From Sthenelais limicola (Eukaryota; Annelida; Polychaeta; Phyllodocida; Sigalionidae), in NCBI GenBank assembly GCA_942159475.1, contig OW804095.1:149844808-149908807 (forward strand): a stretch of DNA of 64,000 bases, in the 5' to 3' direction. The translations under genes and the position numbers were made by a program. The first letter of the stretch is position 1; each line of letters starts with the position of its first letter. The notes under the pieces were generated by a model. It was given only the letters and a program-made list of their open reading frames with translations, was not told where the DNA came from and searched no databases. Positions 1-13,092 of this stretch are shown here, one piece after another.

Positions 1-310
1 AGTCCCTGATGCTAGTTTTAAAATGAAGGTGACTATTATATAGGCTAGATATCTATAAGTCCCTAGAGTTTTAATATGAATATGAAAGTGATAGGCTAGA
101 GATCTATAAGCCCCTGATGCTAGTTTTCATATGAAGGTTACTATTATATAAGCTAGAGATCTATAAGCTGGTTATAATATAAATATAAAGGTGACTATTA
201 TATAGGCTAGAGATCTATAAGTCCCTAGCTTTAATATGAAGGTGACTTTTATATAGGCTAGAGATATATGAGCCCCTAGCATAGTTTTATTATGAAGGTT
301 ACTATAAGCT
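1..310. repeat. Tandem repeat, about 60-bp unit, about five copies
   Basis: The block repeats a unit containing GGCTAGAGATCTATAAG, then CCCTAG or CCCTGATGCTAG, then TATGAAGGTGACTATTATATA, about five times with small indels. It continues off the left edge. It lies just downstream (minus-strand sense) of the membrane-protein exon at 328-490, so it is intronic or 3' sequence of that gene. No coding signal is seen. Confidence 0.8.
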
Positions 311-327
311 ATAATAGAGTGTAGTAC

Positions 328-2921
328 CTGGGGTGTCCATAGGTCGGCGCTGCATGGACCTGGTGGTGGGAGCCTGTAGGGTGCGTTGGACAGGCCTTTA
401 CAGCAGCACACATATATACACATGATGACAGCCAGTACTAGAGCCAATAGGCCCACACCGACCAGCGATAGGCCAGCCAAACGCTGATGTCTGCAAGCAC
501 AGATGACATATTACATATCTATAGATCATTGTCCTACAGTATGGGCGCAAATAGGAAAGTGATCAGAACAAACATTAGACTACGATTTAACATGATATTA
601 AAGTATTAGTGGGGTGAAGCCATCATGTGGATTTGGCATAATACTCATTGTATACATTTTGATGACTGGGGAGTAACTTAATTTCGCATTACTGGCTTAA
701 TGACAGTCCTATGGGCGTAAATCCACATAATGACCTCAATCCTGGAAGTACAATGTTGTCTAATCCTATACAAAAGCCTGAAAGCGAGTTGCCTAATACC
801 TTTAGTCTTTAGGAAGACAGGGCAGTTAGGAGAAATTAACATACCCACAGAATCGTCCACAAGTTAGATTATTATAGACCAATGATCACAGGATTGCAAG
901 AAAGGAGCACTGTACTAATTGATTGGCTACAATAAGGATGTAGCATGAGTACAAATGGTCCTTTATATTTCTAAATAATAATAATAATTATAGACCCATA
1001 TTTTTTTAGCAATATGCCAGCCAAATGCTGAAGTCTGCAATGAGAGAGGAAGTGACATAATAGGATAGAGATCTCTAGTTATAGTTTGTAATGCAATATT
1101 CCACTTCACCAAGAATATTCTAAAACAATTAGAAGCCTCCGTTGCCGAGAGCCTTTGTTGATTGTTTTGATTATACAACATCGGGCTTCATTCCATTCCG
1201 ATAGGTTCTAGAAACAAAGTAAAACTACTTGTAATGTACCATATTTTGATGTGGATGTCTATAGATGTATTTCCAATGGAGGTGTTAAACCATAGCGCGT
1301 TCTACTGGGAGTCTTCATGTTTAGTACATTGCTTTTTACTTCCTACAAATGGCTTCTGTGCTCATAACATAATGGTTGAGCACGGGTGGTGGAGGCTTTT
1401 GTAACCCTAGCATTTATTGTTATTGGATTTCATGGTAGTCTGAGTTGATTTCCTTTTTGTACACCTCCATCATATGTGTGAATAAAACATGCTTTGAATT
1501 CAATTGAATAGTAGGTCTATCCTTATGGAATTGAAATATTTTCTCCTGTATGGACAGACATGCAAGTAACTATAAGCAATAATATGAATATTGTGAAGCA
1601 GTTTAGACAGACAGAATACTCAAGATCTCTATATTTATTTGGTACAACTATAGGGTCAATATGGCAGCTTACATGCCACATTTTAAACAAAACAAGAATT
1701 AGGCACTCAACGGAAGACCTATCTAAACAATTGTGTATTTAGAATGTTGGGCCACCTTATTGTTAAAAGATCGATCTACTACAATAAAGAATTCTTGAAT
1801 TGAATTGAATTTTCTATCACTCATTGATGGCAAGCTGTAAAGTCAAACAGAACTGCTTATGACTGTATTACATGAATGAAATTCAATGTCTGTATTTATT
1901 ATTTGGGGCTTTACTTTTAATAAACATAAGTTCAGCACCGAAAAGAACTTTAATTTGAATTGTTCTTACTTTTGGCCTTTTCTTAATTATTTAGAAAGGA
2001 GGAATATGATGATATGTTAGATATAGTAGTGTTATACCGTCAGGTGGCGGGGGTCTCGGTAGGGACCCTGGAGGAGAGATTTGGAACTATTCATTAAAAG
2101 ACTGAGTGAGGACCTGAGGGGACTCACTCCAGTATTGAAACTCATCCGGACTACTTGTGCCGTCCTTGCAGCACTCCAGACTTCAAAACTTTAGATTAAT
2201 TATAAGTTACATTTAACAATTACATTTAGGAAGATTATACCCCCAAGGGTATAACAGTAGTGCCACCATTTCACCACAGAACCATACTGGTGCCTTCAGT
2301 CATCAGTCCAGCATGTCTATTGGCATATCATACGACCATGTTTAACATGGTAAACAGGGTTGTATTGTTGTTGGATCCTAATCAGATGAGTCTGTAGACA
2401 TTAAACATGATGCATGATCCATATACATGTGTAATACATATTTATATATATCTGGTAAGGCTATCATTATATTGTACATATTTCACATGTACAATATACA
2501 TGTTTCAGGCCTGTAAACATCCTTGTAGGCTAGTGCCTTATTTCACGTAACCGATTAAAATATATTTTTCCCTGGTGAAAGGCTACTAAAGCCACGAAAC
2601 GTTGGAAATAAAAGTCACCACTCAAGATTATACTTTCGTCAATGTTGCTTCTCAGATCTTATAGTGATTAGTTATCCCACCTTATAAAAGATATATTATT
2701 GGCCTCTATTGATTTTTTAAACAATACGAAACTTACTTCTTGAACTTGGCTAATTTTGATGAGAGGTCAGTACTCTCGCCGCCCGCTGTGCCTATCAGCG
2801 CCACGCCGACCAGGATGAGGAGCACGCCCAGGAAGACCAGGAAGACCGAGCATGATCCCGACCAGCCCGACTTCTGTATGACGTCAGACCCAGCCATCTC
2901 ATGCCCCCCTGACTCATGGGC
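328..2921 (-). CDS. Unrecognised protein with two membrane segments, two internal exons (partial)
   Basis: Two minus-strand exons are supported: 2921-2737 (185 nt, acceptor CTAG, donor AA|GTAAGT) and 490-328 (163 nt, acceptor TTGCAG, donor CAG|GTACTA). They join in phase and give 116 open codons. The first exon encodes a hydrophobic stretch, SCSVFLVFLGVLLILVGVAL, followed by a basic loop ending KLAKFKK. The second encodes HQRLAGLSLVGVGLLALVL running on to a Cys-rich end (VCCCKG) and a Pro-rich tail (RLPPPGPC). The pattern is two membrane helices joined by a short loop. The exon at 490-328 ends in phase 0, so the protein continues beyond the left edge. The start lies upstream, possibly toward the CpG-rich block near 22 kb, but no first coding exon was found. 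I do not recognise the family. The exon at 62312-62414 may be a relative. Confidence 0.55.
491..2736 (-). other. Intron of the left-edge membrane-protein gene
   Basis: AT-rich sequence between the two exons. It contains a 35-bp degenerate copy of the downstream exon start (about 1006-1036) and a hairpin motif at 2571-2605 that recurs elsewhere in the window. No other gene is seen. Confidence 0.5.
1006..1036 (-). pseudogene. Relic copy of the acceptor and start of the 328-490 exon
   Basis: On the plus strand, GCCAGCCAAATGCTGAAGTC with its flanks closely matches 472-495 (GCCAGCCAAACGCTGATGTC), including the TTGCAG acceptor on the minus strand. The similarity stops after about 35 bp, so it is a fragment and not an exon. 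Confidence 0.5.
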
Positions 2922-4672
2922 CTAGAGGGATGGAGGAAAAATATGATTAATAATTAATATACAGACATATTTTAGATTAGATTCATTCATATATACACAA
3001 ATAATATCACAATTTGACCTAAATTAAAAGGTGAGGAAATACCAAATTAATGAACATATCCTTTTTGGGAGTTTTAGGTCATTAAAGTTCTTTGTTTTAC
3101 AAACAACATAAACTCAAGACCCCATGAAGATCAGAACCTAGCGACAGCTGTCCAAAGCAATGAAGATAACATGTAATGGTTTAATCGTGACTTTTGTTCA
3201 TGTGCTTCTTATTCCTCTTACAAGGCTTCATAACTTTTATAACAATTGTGTTATGAAAGCAAAATGTGGCTAGTCTATATTTTGCATTTCTTACATATTT
3301 AGACTACATTAGTTTTCCCATGTGCTATGGGAAGACCACCGTGAGGTGAACTAGTCTTTAAAAAATGGGTTACTAAGTAGCAAGTATTTTATTCTCCCTT
3401 TCCAGATCTTATTAGCCTATGGCAATCCCTTAAAGCTTCATTCTTAGTGATTACGACAAAAAAATCTGTTACAAGTTTATATGTTATAACTGTTACAACT
3501 TTATATAAGAATTCGAAGTCAACCCGCCGAGAGAAAACGGCCGACGATCCAATGAGCGATAATAAGTGAAGTCTTTGCTGGAAAGCATTCAGGCAGGTCC
3601 TCCAAAAACAAATGAGGACGTTTTAGAAGCCATGTCGCAAAAAGAACTCGGCAAAATCCTCCAAAACTTTGGTCAAATGATTAGAATAGTTGGAAAAGAA
3701 TGGAATAAAAAGTAGAAAATCTTTAATTTTCGACCAACGTTAACTGAGAGAGCAGCTTTAAATCTTGTTGTCTATAGACGTAATGACAATATCCCTGCAA
3801 TTGTGATATCCTGCACTGAAAGCAGATGGCGCCCTGAAGCTAATGTAAATTGACACTTTGAAGTCAATATAAACATAAAAGAAGGATTAAAGCATAATTG
3901 ATGTGAAGGAAATACTCTCCCAGCAAGAGCATCGTCAGAGCAAACACGTCACAGAACGTCAGATGACGTCTGAAATCTAATGAAGGACGACGTCGCCAAC
4001 ACGTCAAAACGTGTGGATGTCAGAATCGTTCAGCGAAATTCCAGACGTCAAAATGAGATTCATTGATTCGCTGCATGGAAGCGATGGGTGAAGGGGAGGC
4101 CAGGGAATGGGAAACGAATTACACATACATATATTTTTCTTATTCTAGATGAGACATGATATCCCACTGACCTATATATCTCCCCTTATAAATATTTGAT
4201 CTATAGGTCTATGCAGCACTCCAACGGAATGTGATGTGTTACAGAAAAATGAGTCACAAATCGCAAAAATGGTATTTTTCAAATGTCTTTATCCCCCAAA
4301 CTCCTGTTTTCATGTTTTCATTTCTTGACAGTTACGATGTTCTTAGTAGTATAGCAATACATGCATCAAATTCCAAGACGGTGTGCAAAATGTATCTATG
4401 CATTTCTGAAGTCATCCTGAACAGTATAATTAACTAATTTACTATGATTGACCATCACAAACTTTTACCTCATCGATACAAATGTATAAAAGTACTTATT
4501 AGATGTCCTAGTAGTTACCTTCATTGGAATGCGCTTGATCTAATCTTTTCAAATATGATGCTATCTCAAAATCTGTTTTTTTTTCAACTTGTGACTCATT
4601 TCTTTATAACACATCACAAAGTATAAGTAATTGCCTTTCGTCGTGCCCTGGTAGATCTGATACATATTGTGG
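2922..4672. other. Non-coding stretch with an ACGT-core cluster
   Basis: No gene is recognised. Between 3946 and 4052 there are about seven ACGT cores, including TGACGTCT, GACGTCG and ACACGTCAAAACGTGT. A segment near 3740-3780 (TGAGAGAGCAGCTTTAAATC) resembles 15750-15780, which suggests a dispersed repeat. Confidence 0.4.
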
Positions 4673-4676
4673 ATGA

Positions 4677-4911
4677 GGGTCAGATTTTCAGAAAATGTAC
4701 AATTGGCAGCTGTACACATTGAGTACATTCTGCTAAATTAGGCTGCAATTTGGTCAATATTAGGTAAATTCGAGTATATTCGGAATTGCATTGATTCTAG
4801 CAATCTGTTTGGTTAGGTTGAACTGTATTTTGAACTGTATTTTCGTCTAAAATTTGAGTTATTTGAGAAGATTGACGAAGTTTAATTGTACATTTTCTGA
4901 AAATCTGACCC
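4677..4911. mobile_element. MITE, 235 bp, copy 1
   Basis: The terminal inverted repeats begin GGGTCAGATTTTCAGAAAAT and continue to ACAATT, about 28 bp. The element is flanked by direct ATGA duplications (4673-4676 and 4912-4915). Copies of the same length lie at 55478-55712 and 56623-56856, and a decayed copy lies near 18.2-18.4 kb. No transposase is encoded. The 4-bp target duplication does not by itself identify a superfamily. Confidence 0.8.
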
Positions 4912-5131
4912 ATGAATGGAAGTGTAACAATACATTGTCTATGTTACAAAGGTATGATTCTAAAGAAGGTGGAAGGCGGAGATTCCCTCCTGGGATTTTC
5001 GCTTACTTAATAACGCCATACAGACTTTGCTGCAATACTTTCTTGGCTTGTGCTATAATTGGAAGCACATCAATTTGTAATTACTAAATATTTTAAAGTC
5101 TCCCTACTGGTATAATATATTATATCATATA

Positions 5132-5216
5132 TATGGGCATTTCATTCATTTTTAATTTAAAATACATATATGATATTATATATGTATTTTAAATTATAAA
5201 TGAATGAAATGCTCAT
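5132..5216. repeat. Long AT-rich inverted repeat (hairpin)
   Basis: GGGCATTTCATTCATTTTTA followed by ATTTAAAATACATATAT pairs with the reverse complement ending AAATGAATGAAATGCTCA. The stem is about 40 bp with few mismatches and almost no loop. It could be a small foldback element. Confidence 0.65.
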
Positions 5217-8200
5217 CCTTATGAGACCACTTCCTTCATTGAAGAATTTTCACCTATTATCGCTATATCTTTCAAATATTTTGCATTTGTACTCGATATA
5301 AATCCTGCTGGGGGGGATATTACATTCTTCCTAGACTCCATATAAGAGCAAGATCCAAGATCCCATATGTAGTGTTTAATAAGCGGATACATCCACGATT
5401 ATACGATGAAGGATCGATATTGGCTTTACATAAAAGTTCCCCATTCATCCCATCTTAGAGATGTGCTCTGAAGTAAAGGAGAAAATCGAGAGCAAACGAA
5501 ACAATGCTCAGATCCATGCACCAAGAGATCTAACTCTTCTATATCATATCCCAGGAAGAGTGAAGATGGGTTTTGTTTCCCACTCATCTCCAACAGACAG
5601 ATCTAATTCTTAGTGCACGATTTCAAACTTGTATAATTTGTATTCCGCTTTTTATAGGACGAAGACTATTAATTTATAATAGCTAGGGGAGTTCCCTGGC
5701 GTCGTGGAAGACAACAAAAGAGGCGGGGAAAGCAGTATGAGATCTGAAAGCAGTATGAGATCGTCATGTATTTTCATAATCTCATACATCAGAATTGCTT
5801 ATAAATACAAATGATATACGGCTGTCGTGACACCTGTTATATTATTACAAATGGAAATAGACTTATACAAGACAAGCGAGAGGAATAACTCAGGACTTGT
5901 GGAACTGAAGCAGATGTTGATATTAGGCACGGGAACCCCGCAGTAAATACAGTACAGCAGCAAATGACCATTTAACAATTTAATGAATTTGACAATGAAA
6001 TCTGGTAATTATTACATGTATGTGTGTATGTAATAACTTTATTTCCGGTCCTACAATTATATAGTTATAACGCAGTTGCCGTAAAAAGGGGCAAAGAAAG
6101 ACAATAATCTATTCATAAACTATCTGTGCTCGCACAGGTTTTCCTAGTCTCCCTACATCATAAGGACATGACTGTTATTGTCACTTAAAGGCCTTAACAT
6201 TCTATTCAATTTTGAGGCATTGAATTAGCAGATGTAGGCTACAATACAGACCTGAATCGACTCTGGTGCCACCTACTCCACTTCCACTAACTTGTTACCA
6301 TTTCCCTCCCTTTAACCTCAATCTAATATTCATAATTTATCAATAATATGTAGGGACAATTAGCATCAACCTCTGTTGTGCTTCGACTGGTAGATCTGGA
6401 ATGGTGTATCAGACACACAAGGAGTGACAATGTACATGAGTGGTGAACCCACAAGCGATGATCAGATGTATACTCCATGTGTATGCTCACAAAATATCTC
6501 GCTTAAATGTAATTTTCATAACATTAAATGCATGTGAGACTCAGAGAGTTAAGAATAGCTTTGACAATAAAGAAAGTATATTCGGTAGAGTATAGAAAGA
6601 GAGTTAAGGTTTCCCAAATATTGTATAATTTAATTAGCGGTTATGTGTACGAATATATTAGTAGGCAGCACGAGAATACATCCACAATGTGGATAGGCGT
6701 CTTTTCTATATCATTGTCAAATGTATTGACCTTCTAAGTAATAAAAAAGATATTTAAGAAAGGCCCACCTTCACTAACAGCCTGCTTTTGTTTTAATGCT
6801 ATAGATAACCCACCCCAGTCCCACACCGTCCCCTCACATGTACTAGTAGTTATGATCCAGCAGACAAGGGGGCTTCCATATTGCTGTGTTGAATCATGCA
6901 TTGCCTACAGTAGGGCGTATTACTGATGGAGGTTGATAGAACATGTCGCCTGGGCACACATAGAGGCACAGAGCAGCTCAGATATTGCTCACAACATCAA
7001 ACACACGCCCCCCGACAAGTGTGGCTGCATTATTTGTGATGCCAAGCAAGTATTGCTTTAGATATCACATTGTTTCTGAGCTGTATACATATATTGGGGC
7101 ACTCTGGCTGCGATAGGGTAAGACATGACATGATGCATGTGAAAGTGGTGGAGTTATAGATGCAGTCACTAAAACATGTCGCAAATTGTGCTTTATTATA
7201 TATGCTCGTGCAATAAAGGAAGTGCAATCAGGTTCAGAATCAAAACAATGATTTAATATTCTCCTAAAAGCATTTAGTTACTGCCTTGTGCGGTCTTGGG
7301 GCTGTAAACTTAGACAGGGACTAAAAGGATTAATAACCTCCATTTCGGGCCTGGTCCACTGTTTGTGCATCATCACATGGTTTCGCCTTGGGATTATGCA
7401 CCAAACAATGTTGGTCATCAATCCTTTGACAATGAATAGTAAATCGAACTTGGCTTTGTATTAGTAATTGAATATATGCCCGAAAAATCCCTTTATTCGT
7501 CAATGTACCTGTCAAACACAAGTACGATATACATGAGAGAGAAACCACTTATTGCTATAAGCGCCATCGGACATTCTTTCAGAAGTTTTGTTAAAAGAAA
7601 GGGGAAACGTCTTACAATCTCTATTCGTTAAATTAATTAACATAAACAGTCTTGAGCTTTATTCTGTAAAGCATGAAAAAGGCTTGTCCATATAACCTTT
7701 CATTATGTATGCTGGTGATTTAAAAGAAAACTATTCTAATGTGTTCCCCTTATAATTATAATGACGAACTTCGCTACCAGAAATACAAAGTTGAGAACCT
7801 TTCCTCATTACCCTACCCCACCCTCCCTCCACACACCACACACAATTAAACAAAATAAACGAACAATAACTCATAACGTTTAGGACCACATTTGAATTAA
7901 TCCATCCTAGCATGTACTTAGCGTACCTAAACAGTACCTATTAAGTTGTATAGGCGAATAAAGAGTTATTTAATATTTGTTTAATATTCTTCAACTAATC
8001 CTACAATAGTTATCAGAATTTCAGAAATAAGCTATCAAATTACCATGTTTTATCTATTGACATTGTAGATGGATCTATCAAGATGTACAACAAAATATGA
8101 TACAAATATCTCTCAGAATCACCCATATATAAATGAGAAATTGTAGTCGGGGAACGTACGTTATACTTGTTATGATTTCACATAGGATTGGTTGACCCAC

Positions 8201-8480
8201 ATTGCAGGTGACCTAATGGGGTTATGACATGCACTTCTGTATTAAGGATCCAAGCCAATGCGCAGGTCACAGTGTCACGTGGTTCAGAACCGGTCATTTT
8301 GTCCGTCCCAGAGCGAGGCCTTCATTCATAAAATTCATAAGAGAATTACTGCATATATAATACCTGCCTGACCTATGACCCCAGCGCTTGCTGACCGGGG
8401 CATCAGAGGCCGGCCGTGTGTGTGGCAGTCTGTGACACTGTGTACGTTAAAGGTCCTTTGTAACATTAGAAATATTAGAG
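5217..8480. other. Non-coding AT-rich stretch
   Basis: No coding exon could be supported. Short open frames here have no domain or splice support. A GC-richer patch at 8370-8440 has weak exon-like borders on the minus strand, but I could not confirm it. Confidence 0.4.
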
Positions 8481-8499
8481 AGTTCGTGAATTTCCTCTC

Positions 8500-8800
8500 A
8501 GCAATCGATTGTAGTATACTGCCTCAAGGTTTAGTGGACGACCAGCTATAGGAGCTGAACTAAACAGCCTGGTAAACATACAGCAATAGATGGTAGTATA
8601 CTGATGTAATAGCTTTGTATTGTCTGATGATTGCTGTATAAATATATTAAATAAAAGAAAGAGATGGTAGTATACTACCCCAGGAATTCGTGACAGACCA
8701 GCTATAAGAGCTGAACCTCGTAAAACATAGATAGTAGTATACTACACGAGGAGATCAAGTATAGAAGCTGAATAGACGGGCTGGTAACACATTCTACAAC
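8500..8800. repeat. Imperfect repeats around GATGGTAGTATACT
   Basis: Four copies of a GTAGTATACT core alternate with copies of GACCAGCTATA(G/A)GAGCTGAA and CTGGTAA(A/C)ACA. They form an irregular tandem block. No function is evident. Confidence 0.6.
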
Positions 8801-9280
8801 AAATGGGAAATTCCATCATAATATTTCAAAGATGAAGGAGAACATGTATACACAATGCCATGGTAACATTTCCCACACGCGAGCACATGAACTGTTCTTG
8901 TTATTCTATTAGTATCATATCTGGAAAATGTTATATGCATTATGGTTCTGTGGCATGCGCCATATTATATAGAATACATTACATTCAGACAATACAGGGT
9001 TTTTTTCATATTGTATATGGATGTTTAAACATGCGTTCCAAGGACATTTCTTCTCCTAAGGCTAAATCTTGTATCTTAAATTAGCATATTCCGAAAAGAA
9101 AGCATCAGCTAAATAACATACAAATTCGGAGGAGGCGACCATATACTACAAGGTAACTTTTTGTGTGACTATATTGAAATAAAAATATACCACAATATTA
9201 TAGTGAATCTAGGATGCTTTTCCATAGCCTTTCGTCGCCACCAAGCCCCTCTAACACACACACACACCAACACACCTCGA

Positions 9281-9712
9281 TTCCTACTGCATGAAATAAT
9301 GCTGAACTTCATGCTGATTGTGCATTATATTTAGTTTTGTCAGGAACCCATATATTATATAGCATCTTTGATTACTACTGCATGAAACAATGCTGTACTG
9401 CAAGCTGATTGTGCAGTATATGTAGTTGAGACAGGAAACCATATATTATATAGCATCTTTGAAACGTACTGCATGAAACAATGCAGAACTGCAAACTGAT
9501 TGTGCATTATATTTAGTTTTGTCAGGAACCCATATATTATACCATCTTTGATTCCTACTGCATGAAACAATGCAGAACTGCAAACTGATTGTGCATTATA
9601 TTTAGTTTTGTCAGGAACCCATATATTATACCATCTTTGATTCCTACTGCATGAAACAATGCAGAACTGCAAGCTGATTGTGCATTAAATTTAGTTTTGT
9701 CAGTACGGACCC
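9281..9712. repeat. Minisatellite, 89-91 bp unit, five copies
   Basis: The segment TGCATGAAACAATGC recurs at 9288, 9379, 9470, 9559 and 9648. Each copy is followed by CTGATTGTGCATTATATTTA, then GTTTTGTCAGGAACCCATAT. The last two full copies are nearly identical. Open frames across it are repeat translations. Confidence 0.9.
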
Positions 9713-11760
9713 ATACATCACTCAGTTTCAAGAGCAAGATCGGCCTTCAACTGAAACACTTCCCAAAATCGGTTCTCAGATGAAAAGGAATTATATTTCA
9801 AAATCTCCCAAGAAATAATGAGTTAGAACCTGTTGCCAGTGCCAACCTATACTAAAACATCACACATAAGTTAAATTCCCTTGGTTGCCTAGTTTAATTC
9901 AAAATGCAGAAAATGCTGAAGTCAAAGCCTTTGAGCTTGAATATGCCTGCATGTATTCACCTAATTGAAGCCAGATTAAAGTAAGACAGAAGCCGGGGCA
10001 CCGTGCCTAACCTTAGAGCGGGCTACCTCTGTGCCACCACCCGGGCCTGTGGGACACTATCAGGGCCCCTCGGGTAATTCTGGCGGGCCTGCCTCATACA
10101 AGCTTACAAAGAACCAATCAGCGGGCCCCATGTGTATCACGTGCTATAGTGCAGGAAGTGCTACGAGGGAAGCTTTAATATTTGATAAGACTAAGCAGCT
10201 TACAGCATTGTCTTTATGTACTCCTCGATTCAGGGCTGAAATGCCTCTAACCAATGTGCTCTACCTGTGTACTCCGTTTTACATATCATATTCTGGTTTC
10301 CTGGGGCAGAGGTATTTTTTACTTTTATGCAATTAATATACTGTAAGAGTTATAACTTGAGCTGAAGTTATATACATTAATTAACTCATATGATTTATAT
10401 AGAGCCTCATGCTCATATATTAACAACATTTCTCTTGGTATTTAAGTAAAGTGCCTACTACGGTTTTTTAGAGTAAATTAATAACTTTATAAAGTTGATA
10501 CACTACAATACTGGGATAAATGTGATTATTTTGTAATAGTTATATCAATAATGATGACGAAATAATGGGGAAATATCGCACATTCGTAAGGAAAGCTTAG
10601 AATTGTTCCTGTATAATTTAGTTCAATTCCATCACCTTCTAACTTGCATATATAACACCGCATAGTCTGAATTGAAGTATATGTAATTGTACTTTAAGTA
10701 CATGTACTTATATATGTACATTTCTGTTTATTTCCACAATTCTGTCAAATGCCTGATATGATACATATTATGGTATTTATGGGGCTATAAGTGTAGTGCC
10801 TTTCGCAATGTGCACTTTGCCTATACTACTTACGAGCTCTGTCACGTACACGTGTGTGCGTGTTTAGATACTTCATAATAGGGAGATTTAGCAACCACAA
10901 CGCACCAACGCAACACTAACGCATCCACTAACTATGTGTACAATCACGCAATCATTCTCATGGCAATGTTTAAATTGGTGTATGCAATGATTACAGTGAC
11001 ACATTACACATTTCTCAGAAAAAACTGAGACTGAAAAATCTGTATAATGCCTCTAGTGAGTTGTAGTAAAATATACTAAACTGAAATATTTGCATCTTGA
11101 GAGTCCGACTCATTCACATATATATGGGCCATGTGGCCAAGATGTGTACAAGCGGGTTCATATTCAATCTGAAAAATCGTGGAAAAAAATCCTTCGGGAT
11201 AAATTGAAGAATTTCGAATGTTGGATGGTATTTCGCTTAGTGTACCCATGCAATGTACATAATTGTGTTCTACCCCGGGGCTCTGACTGAGACAATTGTT
11301 TGAAACTCTATTTATGTAGGAATGTTGCATTATTGTCGTATGCACTAGCAGTATACATGTATATGTAAACAGCAGTGGTGGAACAGATCTAGTGCAATTG
11401 TATAGTCCGTATGGTGACCTTGGTGGAGGTCCACCATGCGAACACTAACTTTGCAGACAGTCAAAAGTCATTTACCTAATGTGGCGTCAGCTGGGCATTG
11501 CTAAATGACAAATCTTAAACAACTTATTGTTTGTGTTTGTTGCTGGTTCTGTAGGTGGAGTGGAGTGGCGAGGTCCTACCTACAATATTCACTAGCCAAT
11601 GATTTGGTTAGAACCTGAAAACAACTTATTATTTGCATTATTTCATTTATATAGATTTAAATATAATTGAAAATCCAGTCCTTATAGTTCCTCACTCTAG
11701 CATAATTTAAAACTATCTTTTTTAATTTTGCATATTCCCATACCCTATCCTATTGATAGA
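9713..11760. other. Non-coding stretch
   Basis: AT-rich with a GC-richer patch at 9990-10150. A 101-codon open frame starting at 10031 has no recognisable domain and is not supported. Nothing else is seen. Confidence 0.35.
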
Positions 11761-11762
11761 AC

Positions 11763-11810
11763 ACTGGGGGTGGGGTGATGGGCGGTGGGGTGCGGGGGGT
11801 GGGGGGTCGT
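11763..11810 (+). other. G-rich tract with quadruplex potential
   Basis: The plus strand has runs of G4-G6 separated by 1-6 bases (GGGGGTGGGGTGATGGGCGG, then GGGG, GGGGGG and GGGGGG), which fits a G-quadruplex pattern. No gene is nearby. Confidence 0.7.
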
Positions 11811-13004
11811 TAAGTGGTCTAAGCATGGTGTCTACCAATGATAGATACGTGTATAAGTTGTATATATAGTGACACACACTACATACCATCGCCGCAGGCC
11901 GAGGTTAACCAACTATACATCGGCACTCACAGGTAATTTACATGATCCGCTGGATTACCCCTCAGAGGCCGGCACCAGCTTCACATTGATAAACGACAAC
12001 TTGTAAACCAATTTAGCCTTATATAGCCCCTGAATAAATAATGTAAATAGGAGGCGGGATCATCTGCAGCATTGGAAGAAGTCAGATATAAAACAAGCAA
12101 TGAGGCACCTAGCTCATCTTGTAAGATGATCGAATTATCATGTATTTGATAGAGAAAGCGAAAGCGATATATTTAGGGGAGAATGCTTAGATTGATTGTT
12201 TATTTTCCTTTGCATCCTGCTGGAATCGATCACCATCTCATCAAGTTGTCCTGTCGTTTCAATTATTCAAGGTTTAGCCTGCCTGGGGATTGAGGGTTCA
12301 GCAAAGAAATGAGTTTCCCCGGCGAAAATTAATTAAAAGGAGGAACGTTTTCGAGGGAAAGGCGATGGAGAGGTCGGACACAGTTAGAAACAAACGTTCA
12401 GCAAGGTTCTGCGCTGAACCTCCAGTTTTAATTGGCAGCAATTTTCTTTTTGCTAGCACACTCCTCTCCACCTACAGAACCAGCTCAACAACAACAGCAA
12501 TGCCTCTCTACCTAGACATTGTAAGGTGGCTACAATATCAAATATAAGTGATAGAGATACATCTGTACTGAGGTGCCGTTACAGATGTGAAAATGAAGTT
12601 ATATAGGTACAATAATCCCTTATTTACCATGGCATAATATAGTGTTACACAGGAACGATATGTATGTTAGCAAGCTTTATATTGTATCTAATAATTGTAG
12701 AAGGGAATATTAGATAGTTGTAGAAATGTATCTTGTATCTTAATACAAAGGAACAATTCTATATCCGATGAGCGCTTCAATACAGAAAAGAATCGAGAGT
12801 GCATGGACTTGCTCTCACAGAAGATTGGCTGTCTGAAATGACAACTAGTTCCCCATCTAATTTTCAACTCCCGATTGACTTCCTGAAACTTGGTTACAAA
12901 TTATATGTTTTCTTCAATAATCACAAAATCCTTCTCTTTATATTTCGATCACACCGACACGTCCATAGAACCAGCAGAAACCACTTTTTATATTTTTTTT
13001 CTCT

Positions 13005-13092
13005 AAGAGTGTAGAGGCAGGCGGTATGTTATGAAGCCACTCTTGGTAACCCTTGTTCTAACAGTGTAGAGGCAGGCGGGAGGTTATGAATA
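13005..13092. repeat. Two-copy direct repeat, about 60 bp apart
   Basis: AGTGTAGAGGCAGGCGG followed by T/GTTATGAA occurs twice, at about 13008 and 13068. Confidence 0.65.

Noticed and set aside
8369..8441. Possible 73-nt minus-strand exon bounded by AG and GT
   Set aside because: Two frames are open, neither resembles a known protein, and it cannot be joined with certainty to the left-edge gene.
9355..9737. Repetitive minus-strand frames of 60-105 codons
   Set aside because: They are products of the 89-91 bp minisatellite.
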